NCBI GenBank assembly: GCA_002450155.1 | Contig: DJYO01000006.1 | Span: 1-11,899, forward strand | Source: Mageeibacillus sp. UBA6976 | GTDB taxonomy: Bacteria > Bacillota > Clostridia > Saccharofermentanales > Saccharofermentanaceae | Direction of reading: 5' to 3' | DNA: 11,899 nucleotides | In this document: in pieces, positions 6,413 to 11,899 of the stretch | Layout of the letters: the number at the start of each line of letters is the position of its first letter | Numbering within the stretch: position 1 is the first letter of the stretch | Translations under genes and position numbers: made by a program | Notes under the pieces: model-generated | Told to the model about the DNA's origin: nothing | Database searches by the model: none | The model's input: the letters and a program-made list of their open reading frames with translations, nothing else

Positions 6413-7084
6413 ATGGGTTTGATGTACGATGCCAGACAGATAGCGGCCCGTGATCCTGCTGCGCGCTCCGTGGCAGGCGTTATTTTGTTATACCCCGGTT
6501 TCCGGGCTCTTGTTTATTACCGTATTAGTCACTTCTTCTTTAGGATCAAATGGAGAGGAATCGCCAGATGGGTATCTGAGTGCGGTAAGCGTAAGACCGG
6601 AGTTGAGATACACCCGGGAGCTAAGATCGGTAAGGGATTATTTATTGACCATGGTGCAGGTATCGTTATCGGCGAGACCTCCGTAATAGGCGATAACTGT
6701 ACTATTTACCACGGTGTTACCCTGGGAGGACGTGGCCATGTCAAGAACGCCAAGCGTCATCCTACAATAGGAGATAACGTGCTGATAGGTACCGGTGCCA
6801 AGCTCTTAGGCAATATAACCGTAGGTGATAATGCAAATATCGGAGCTAATGCAGTAATACTGCACGATGTTCCTGCCGGTGCCACGGTAGTCGGTGTTCC
6901 CGGCAAGATCGTGAAGATAGACGGTATCAAGACAACATCACATGCGGTGGAACTTGATCATACGGATGTAGAGGATCCTCTTGAGAGCGAACTCAAGGAT
7001 CTGTGTCGTACAATAAGCGAGCTTACAGATAAGGTAAGAGCTCTTGAGACAGAGCTTTCCGAGATTAAAAACAGACAGGAGTAA
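6413..7084 (+). CDS. cysE: Serine O-acetyltransferase
   Basis: Transfers acetyl from acetyl-CoA to serine, the first committed step of cysteine synthesis. This 223-residue protein is the short Firmicutes-type form. Residues 1-60 are helical, with RDPAARS at 13-19. Residues 65-165 form the left-handed beta helix of hexapeptide repeats: IHPGAKIG (66-73), FIDHGAGIVIGE (77-88, with the catalytic Asp-His pair D79-H80), GVTLGG (101-106), KRHPTIG (114-120) and VVGVPGKIV (159-167). Residues about 190-223 form a probable coiled coil in place of the Ile-ending tail that binds CysK in many relatives. The ATG at 6413 is preceded by a stop 12 nt upstream; its nearest Shine-Dalgarno-like GGAG is 18 nt away, so the start is uncertain (6422 is an alternative). 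It heads the cysS-mrnC-rlmB cluster. No separate promoter was found, so read-through from 6190-6218 is possible. Confidence 0.93.
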   Translation: MGLMYDARQIAARDPAARSVAGVILLYPGFRALVYYRISHFFFRIKWRGIARWVSECGKRKTGVEIHPGAKIGKGLFIDHGAGIVIGETSVIGDNCTIYHGVTLGGRGHVKNAKRHPTIGDNVLIGTGAKLLGNITVGDNANIGANAVILHDVPAGATVVGVPGKIVKIDGIKTTSHAVELDHTDVEDPLESELKDLCRTISELTDKVRALETELSEIKNRQE

Positions 7085-7092
7085 TAGATTAC

Positions 7093-8508
7093 ATGATAAA
7101 GCTTTACAACACACTCACAAGATATAAAGAGGAATTCAAGCCGATAACTCCGGGTGAGGTCAAGATGTATGCCTGCGGACCTACGGTTTATAACTATTTC
7201 CACTTAGGCAACGCAAGACCCTTTGTCACATTCGACACCTTAAGGCGATATCTTGAGTACAGAGGTTACAAGGTTACTTTTGTACAGAATTTTACCGATA
7301 TCGATGACAAGATGATCAAGCGGGCAAACGAGGAGGGCATTACAGTCTCCGAGCTTGCCGACAGGTTTATTGCAGAATACTATGTGGATGCAGACGGGCT
7401 TAACATCAAACGTCAGGCTGTTCAGCCCAGAGCAACCCACTCGATAGATGCCATAATCGATCTTATCTCATCGATGATGGATAACGGCTATGCATATGTT
7501 ATCGAAGGCGATGGCGTTTACTTCGATATCAGCAAGAAGGAAGATTACGGCAAGCTGTCACACTATAATCTCGATGAGCTCGCGGCAGGCGGCGGTGAGC
7601 GTGGTGCCTCCTATGAGGGTAAGCGCAACCCCGGCGACTTTGCTGTCTGGAAGTTCAAGAAGGAAGGGGAGCCTTACTGGGAATCACCCTGGGGCGACGG
7701 AAGGCCCGGTTGGCACATCGAGTGCTCTGCCATGATCAAGAAGCATCTTGGCGACACCATCGATATCCATGGCGGCGGACAGGATCTAATCTTCCCTCAC
7801 CATGAGAATGAGATAGCCCAGAGTGAGGCCGCAAACTGCTGCTGCCTTGCAAACTACTGGGTGCATAATGCCTTCGTCAATGTAGACGGTGAGAAGATGA
7901 GTAAATCCCTCGGCAATTTCTTTACCATCAGGGATATCGTCAAGCACTATCCTTACAATGTTATCAGGTTCTTTATCCTGCAGGGCCATTACAGGAGCCC
8001 TATCAATTTCTCTGATGAACTCCTGGAGTCTGCCAAGACAAGTCTTGAGAGGATCTCTAACTGCGTTAATAACTTGGGGTTCCTCTTAGGTTCAGCCGAG
8101 CTTAAAGAAGCAGGCCCAGATGACGACAAGCTTATTGCCGCAGCAGAAGAAGCTGGCGAGAAGTTTGTAACTCATATGGACGATGACCTTAATACTGCAG
8201 ATGCTTTGACTGACATCTTTGAACTGGTCAAGGTTGCCAATACTTTATCCCAGTCTGGCAAAGTGTCCGGCAAAGCCATGACCGTTGCAAAAGATAAGAT
8301 ACTCGAATTGACAGATACATTAGGCATCGAGCTATTCAAGGAAGAAGAGAGCGGCATCCCCCAGGATATCCTGGATATGGTCGAGACAAGAGCTCAGGCA
8401 AAGAAGGAGAAGAACTTTGCCGAAGCTGACAGGATCAGGGACGAGCTTAAGGCTAAGGGTTATTCCGTTAAGGATACGCCCAACGGACCGCAGGTTGAGA
8501 AACTCTGA
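7093..8508 (+). CDS. cysS: Cysteinyl-tRNA synthetase
   Basis: Charges tRNA-Cys with cysteine in the cytoplasm. A class Ia synthetase of 471 residues, normal length. The HIGH motif is HLGN (37-40) inside TVYNYFHLGNARP, and KMSKS is at 268-272. The zinc site that selects cysteine is complete: C28 (YACGP), C211 (GWHIECSAM), H236 and E240 (PHHENE). The C-terminal helical anticodon-binding part ends with the usual RDELKAKGYSVKDTPNGPQ-type segment. The ATG lies 8 nt after the cysE stop, with AGGAG at 7077-7081 as ribosome binding site. The cysE-cysS pair is a conserved Firmicutes arrangement that couples cysteine supply and use. No T-box leader was found before either gene. Confidence 0.98.
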   Translation: MIKLYNTLTRYKEEFKPITPGEVKMYACGPTVYNYFHLGNARPFVTFDTLRRYLEYRGYKVTFVQNFTDIDDKMIKRANEEGITVSELADRFIAEYYVDADGLNIKRQAVQPRATHSIDAIIDLISSMMDNGYAYVIEGDGVYFDISKKEDYGKLSHYNLDELAAGGGERGASYEGKRNPGDFAVWKFKKEGEPYWESPWGDGRPGWHIECSAMIKKHLGDTIDIHGGGQDLIFPHHENEIAQSEAANCCCLANYWVHNAFVNVDGEKMSKSLGNFFTIRDIVKHYPYNVIRFFILQGHYRSPINFSDELLESAKTSLERISNCVNNLGFLLGSAELKEAGPDDDKLIAAAEEAGEKFVTHMDDDLNTADALTDIFELVKVANTLSQSGKVSGKAMTVAKDKILELTDTLGIELFKEEESGIPQDILDMVETRAQAKKEKNFAEADRIRDELKAKGYSVKDTPNGPQVEKL

Positions 8509-8924
8509 TGATCAAGCCGCTTATTGCAACAGATCTTCGTGAAGTATCTCCTCTGGTCCTGGCTTATATCGGGGATTCAGTATATGAGCTTTATGCCAGA
8601 TGCCATGCAACGACTCACGGAGCTGGGAACAACAATAAGCTTCATAAGGAGACTGTCCGCTACGTAAGTGCCGAGGCACAAGCAAATTCGATAAGAGCCC
8701 TTGCAGGTGAGCTTACGGAGGAAGAGCAGGATTACTTCAGGAGGGGCAAGAATTCCAATCCCCATGCGGTATCAAAGAATGCTTCCCATGTGGATTACAT
8801 GTATGCGACGGGATTCGAGGCGCTTATAGGATTTCTGTTTATGGATAATCAGGAACAGAGAATGGAGTATCTGATATTCAAGAGTTTTGAGATAACAGAC
8901 GGAGGCGAAGGTGAACAGCGATAA
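8508..8924 (+). CDS. mrnC: Mini-ribonuclease III
   Basis: A 138-residue RNase III-type endonuclease consisting of the catalytic domain only, without the double-stranded-RNA-binding domain; in Firmicutes it matures the ends of 23S rRNA. The signature YIGDSVYE (20-27) contains the metal-binding D23, and ATGFEALIG (100-108) contains the second acidic catalytic residue E104. The conserved segments RRGKNS (78-83) and KNASHVDY (90-97) are also present. The start overlaps the cysS stop as TGATG, a one-base overlap without a strong ribosome binding site, which points to translational coupling. Gene order cysS-mrnC-rlmB supports the call. Confidence 0.96.
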   Translation: MIKPLIATDLREVSPLVLAYIGDSVYELYARCHATTHGAGNNNKLHKETVRYVSAEAQANSIRALAGELTEEEQDYFRRGKNSNPHAVSKNASHVDYMYATGFEALIGFLFMDNQEQRMEYLIFKSFEITDGGEGEQR

Positions 8925-9675
8925 GATAGAGGGCAGAAATGCCGTAACCGAGGCCCTTAATTCCGGCAGGACCATAAATAAGCTCTGGATCTTAAAGCCG
9001 GAGGGAGGAAGACGTCTTGAGCCTGCCCTTGCTAAGATCCTGGATCAGGCAAACAAGCAGGGGATAGTGGTTACCAGAGCGCCCCGCAACGTTCTGGATA
9101 AACTCTCGAACACTCATAACCATCAGGGAGTAATAGCTTCCTGTGCTTCCCACGAGTATACAGAGTTAGAAGACATCATCGAGAGCGCAAGGCAGAAGGG
9201 ACATGCTCCCTTGCTGATCGCTCTTGACGAACTTAAGGATGCATATAATCTGGGTTCCATCTTAAGGATATCCGATTGCTGCGGAGTGGATGGAATAATC
9301 ATCCCTGAGCGCAGGTCCATTGCCCTTGATTCCATGGTTGCAAAGGCATCTGCAGGAGCTCTCGAATATGTTCCCGTTGCAAGAGTTACTAATCTCGCCC
9401 AGACTCTGAGAAACCTCAAAGATAAGGAAGGCTTCTGGGTATGCGGTACTGATATGGATGGTACATCAGCATACGATGAGGCTGATTATACAGGCAGCCT
9501 GGTAATAGTCATAGGAAGCGAAGGCGACGGCATGAGAGAAGGAGTAAGGAAGTGCTGTGATTTTACGGTCAGCATACCTATGAAGGGTCACGTTAACAGC
9601 CTTAACGCTGCTGTTGCCTGTGGTGTAGTCGTCTTCGAGGCAGTAAAATGCAGGAAAGCTAAGGAGCAGGGCTGA
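8911..9675 (+). CDS. rlmB: 23S rRNA 2'-O-methyltransferase of the RlmB/TrmH (SPOUT) family
   Basis: Uses SAM to methylate a ribose of 23S rRNA (G2251 in E. coli RlmB). The 254 residues comprise an L30e-like RNA-binding N-terminus (IEGRNAVTEALNSG, 6-19) and a SPOUT domain with the three knot motifs: NLGSILR (113-119), IVIGSEGDGM (199-208) and IPMKGHVNSLNAAVA (222-236). The start is GTG at 8911, supported by GGAGG at 8901-8905, 5 nt upstream. It overlaps the end of mrnC by 14 nt. The Bacillus equivalent is yacO. The family is certain; the exact methylated nucleotide is inferred from the family and neighbours. Confidence 0.95.
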   Translation: MNSDKIEGRNAVTEALNSGRTINKLWILKPEGGRRLEPALAKILDQANKQGIVVTRAPRNVLDKLSNTHNHQGVIASCASHEYTELEDIIESARQKGHAPLLIALDELKDAYNLGSILRISDCCGVDGIIIPERRSIALDSMVAKASAGALEYVPVARVTNLAQTLRNLKDKEGFWVCGTDMDGTSAYDEADYTGSLVIVIGSEGDGMREGVRKCCDFTVSIPMKGHVNSLNAAVACGVVVFEAVKCRKAKEQG

Positions 9676-11000
9676 TGAAGTCAGGATCTAAGAGATTATT
9701 GGTATTGGCAATAACCGTAATGCTTCTTACGGTATTTGCTTCATGCAATGTCCTTAAATCCATAGGCCAGATCTCCCCGGATAAGAAACTTAGCGAGCAG
9801 GAGCTTGCCAGGCTTATTACAGAGGCCGTGCAGAGTGAGGCTTCTGTTAATGATTCATACTCCAAGATCCCCGAGTCCCAGCTTGACGGTGTAAGCTACA
9901 CTGCTTTCTCAGAATATGTATCGATACTTCGTTCCATGAGCCAGAAGCATGGAGAGGTTGATTCCTTCAGGATCCTGGGGGATGAAGCTTCGGAGGAATA
10001 TTTTGATTCTATAATGGAATTTAACGATAACATCAAGAGTTTTGACAGCTATGGAGATCTTGATGTAGTCGAGCTCTGCTATTCTGACGATCAGAACAAG
10101 GACCTTGCTGATGCAAGTTTTGTGATAAAGATAACTGACGACGGTTCGTACAGCCTTGCAGGCAGCTACATTACAGATACTATCCTGACATACGATTTTA
10201 TCTCTCACTATTTCTCCATGATCTCTATCGGCAATACAGATGCTCTCAGCGCGATCTTAAGCCCCACATATTCATCGGAGATATATATTGATTCAGTCAT
10301 CAACGCCAAAGCGGAATACATAATCGACTACTATAATCTCAAGGTAAAGAGTGAGCTTGCTGACTACGAGATAACCTGTTTTACACCTGTATTAGTATCC
10401 TACAAGATCCCTAAGACCATAGACAGTGACGGAGTATCAGTAGTTCCTCATGAAGTCGATCTTATGGTGGATAAGTCAGGCATGTTCTGTCTTATGGATG
10501 AGATCCCGGTTACTTATACCGAGCCGGTTTATCTCTATTCTGAAGGGGAGAAGACTCTTACCTGCGGCTCTTTCTATACTTACGATTCGATCAAAGCTTT
10601 ACTTGGCGAACCTTTGTATACCATCCTGCCGGATTCTGTAGACCATACCTATACAGGTAGTGATGATTCCGTTCACGATGTATATGTAGTCATCGTAAGT
10701 TATAACGGCCTCATCCTGAGATTCGACGCTGAATATGGCGTCGGCTCTGAAGGTGAGTGGGGCGGCATCCTTACATCAGCTCTCCTGTACGAGACTACTG
10801 CGCCTGCTCCTTATTCCTTTAATTCGGATGTTACCATCGGCATGAACATGGCAGAGCTTCTGCTTATCTATCCGGTCCTTGATGAATACGGCTTTGTCTA
10901 TACCTACGAGGAAGCTGATTCCGTATATAAGCTGACACCTGAATTCGATGAGAACAATAACATTAACAAGATCCGCTTCAGTCTTGAGACAGACACTTAA
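9675..11000 (+). CDS. Predicted lipoprotein of unknown function
   Basis: I do not recognise this 441-residue protein. It begins with a lipoprotein-type signal peptide: basic MKSGSKR, a hydrophobic stretch (residues 8-21) and FASC with the probable lipidated C24. F at the -3 position is unusual but tolerated. The mature part is acidic and rich in Ser, Asp and Tyr, and should lie on the outer face of the membrane. The last 150 residues may hold two related modules, one around CGSFYTYDSIKALLGEP and one around VTIGMNMAELLLIYPVL, recalling SmpA/BLIP-like folds in which a Gly-Met helix start precedes beta strands; this is tentative. The start overlaps the rlmB stop as TGATG and has AAGGAG (9661-9666), 8 nt upstream. 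Its 3' end overlaps the phosphatase gene on the other strand by 23 nt. It holds the place of yacP in Bacillus but is unrelated in appearance. Confidence 0.8.
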   Translation: MKSGSKRLLVLAITVMLLTVFASCNVLKSIGQISPDKKLSEQELARLITEAVQSEASVNDSYSKIPESQLDGVSYTAFSEYVSILRSMSQKHGEVDSFRILGDEASEEYFDSIMEFNDNIKSFDSYGDLDVVELCYSDDQNKDLADASFVIKITDDGSYSLAGSYITDTILTYDFISHYFSMISIGNTDALSAILSPTYSSEIYIDSVINAKAEYIIDYYNLKVKSELADYEITCFTPVLVSYKIPKTIDSDGVSVVPHEVDLMVDKSGMFCLMDEIPVTYTEPVYLYSEGEKTLTCGSFYTYDSIKALLGEPLYTILPDSVDHTYTGSDDSVHDVYVVIVSYNGLILRFDAEYGVGSEGEWGGILTSALLYETTAPAPYSFNSDVTIGMNMAELLLIYPVLDEYGFVYTYEEADSVYKLTPEFDENNNINKIRFSLETDT

Positions 11001-11718
11001 GATACAGTGCCTGCTGCTCGCTTTCGCTAAGACCTATAGAAGAAAAGTAATTCCTGACATTTCCATACTTGGAGGACATGTATCCCAGCATCTTTACCAT
11101 ATTCTCACTGTCTGATCTTAATGTGTGCTTAAGATCTTCTTCGCTTCTTTCGATAATGGGATCTAACAGGGATCTCAGATAACCGTAGGATACCTTGTAA
11201 TTAAGGATGATGTCTTCTCTTGAAGCTCCTGCAAGAAGATAGAGCAGGGCAGCGATGATCCCTGTCCTGTCCTTGCCGTGAGCACAATGGAAAAGAACAA
11301 GCCTCTTTGAATCCAGCAGGACTCTCATGACCCGGGCCACATCGTCTCCCAGTTCCTCAAGTACCCTTATATAAAAATCACCCAATATATGAGACTTAAG
11401 ATATATCATGGTCTCGTCATCAGGACTTGCGGGATCTCCTATAAACAGAGGGATCGAGTAGAAGTCAGTATCAGGATCTTCCCGGAAGGGATTTCCGTGC
11501 CTTTCAAGCTCAACTTGAGATCTCAGATCGATGACTGTCCCGATCCCGTATTCCTTGCATGCGTTGATACCTTCCCGGGTCTTTATCTGTGAGGGCGACG
11601 ATGCTCGTATGAACCGTCCTGTGGCAAAAAATCTGCCGCCTTCAAGGGGCATTCCTCCCATCTCTCTTGCATTAAGGAGCGGGAGCGATCTTACGAGCTG
11701 CTCGTCAGGATCATACAT
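10978..11718 (-). CDS. Tyrosine/lipid-type CX5R phosphatase
   Basis: A 246-residue cytoplasmic phosphatase (no signal peptide) of the MptpB / Y_phosphatase3 type. The N-terminus has LLNAREMGGMPLEGGR (14-29), matching the N-x-R-[DE]-x-GG opening of this family, then RFIRAS (35-40) and TVIDLRS (61-67). The active site is HCAHGKDRTG (144-153), with nucleophile C145, loop K149-D150 and R151. The Lys-Asp pair is typical of members acting on phosphotyrosine, other phosphoamino acids or phosphoinositides, so the substrate is open. The ATG at 11718 has a perfect AAGGAGG (complement of 11729-11735), 10 nt upstream. I found no convincing promoter; the gap to 11818 is AT-rich. Its stop lies inside the 3' end of the lipoprotein gene. 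Confidence 0.93.
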   Translation of the reverse strand: MYDPDEQLVRSLPLLNAREMGGMPLEGGRFFATGRFIRASSPSQIKTREGINACKEYGIGTVIDLRSQVELERHGNPFREDPDTDFYSIPLFIGDPASPDDETMIYLKSHILGDFYIRVLEELGDDVARVMRVLLDSKRLVLFHCAHGKDRTGIIAALLYLLAGASREDIILNYKVSYGYLRSLLDPIIERSEEDLKHTLRSDSENMVKMLGYMSSKYGNVRNYFSSIGLSESEQQALYLKCLSQD

Positions 11719-11760
11719 ATATCTTTGACCTCCTTCTTGTTTCGAAGTTAATTTTCGCAG

Positions 11761-11789
11761 TTGACAAGGTATATTTCAAGTTATATTAT
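11761..11789 (+). promoter_or_regulatory. Promoter of the tRNA-Arg gene
   Basis: TTGACA at 11761-11766, a 17-bp spacer and TATTAT at 11784-11789. The predicted start near 11796 leaves a leader of about 23 nt before the mature tRNA end at 11819. Confidence 0.85.
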
Positions 11790-11818
11790 TTATAGGCAAT
11801 TTGCAGACCACAGTATAT

Positions 11819-11895
11819 GCGCCTGTAGCTCAACTGGATAGAGCATCAGACTACGAATCTGAGGGTTGTAGGTTCGACTCCTGTCAGGCGCGCCA
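11819..11895 (+). tRNA. tRNA-Arg(ACG) with encoded CCA
   Basis: Acceptor stem GCGCCTG (11819-11825) pairs with CAGGCGC (11885-11891), followed by discriminator G11892 and CCA (11893-11895). The D arm is GCTC...GAGC. The anticodon stem TCAGA (11846-11850) pairs with TCTGA (11858-11862) around the loop CTACGAA. The anticodon ACG (11853-11855), read after A-to-I editing as ICG, decodes CGN arginine codons. The T arm contains GGTTCGACTC. All stems are complete. The gene ends four bases before the window edge. Confidence 0.97.
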
Positions 11896-11899
11896 TTCG

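Noticed and set aside
9909..10208. 99-codon open frame on the minus strand inside the lipoprotein gene
   Set aside because: No supporting start signal or motif; the plus frame has a good ribosome binding site, a signal peptide and continuous coding sense.

Overview
The window looks like a piece of chromosome from a Gram-positive, Clostridia-type bacterium (Bacillota) of intermediate GC. The grounds are an S-box (SAM-I) leader on metK, RecD2 without RecBC, ComFC, the Firmicutes-type gene order cysE-cysS-mrnC-rlmB, strong AGGAGG-like ribosome binding sites and TTGACA-N17-TATTAT promoters. Family-level assignment is not possible from this sequence alone.

Layout. (1) Positions 1-1506, minus strand: the start of a tad (type IVb pilus / tight adherence) operon. 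It has a CpaE-like protein that has lost its P-loop, then the first 209 codons of the CpaF/TadA secretion ATPase, cut off by the window edge just after its Walker A motif. Upstream (1561-1590) are three head-to-tail 10-bp repeats reading TTTTTGTCGG on the minus strand, similar to tandem Spo0A boxes. (2) Positions 1655-6179, plus strand: promoter, SAM-I riboswitch and intrinsic terminator, then metK, recD2 and comFC as a tightly packed operon. (3) Positions 6190-6385: a stand-alone promoter and a strongly self-complementary, roughly 160-nt non-coding RNA directly downstream of comFC. Its location and multi-branched fold suggest the raiA-motif RNA class, although no raiA gene is present here. 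(4) Positions 6413-11000, plus strand: cysE, cysS, mrnC, rlmB and a predicted lipoprotein, the last four linked by overlapping stop/start codons. (5) Positions 10978-11718, minus strand: a CX5R tyrosine/lipid-type phosphatase whose 3' end overlaps the lipoprotein gene tail to tail. (6) Positions 11761-11895, plus strand: promoter and tRNA-Arg(ACG) with an encoded CCA.

Functional links. The metK leader should make transcription of metK, and probably recD2 and comFC, fall when S-adenosylmethionine is plentiful. The cysE-cysS-mrnC-rlmB block joins cysteine synthesis, cysteine charging and 23S rRNA maturation/methylation, and RlmB uses the SAM made by MetK. The position occupied in Bacillus by yacP (rae1) after rlmB is held here by an uncharacterised lipoprotein. 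The most interesting items are the ncRNA after comFC and the helically phased repeats before the tad operon. No mobile element, CRISPR array or other sign of horizontal transfer was seen.
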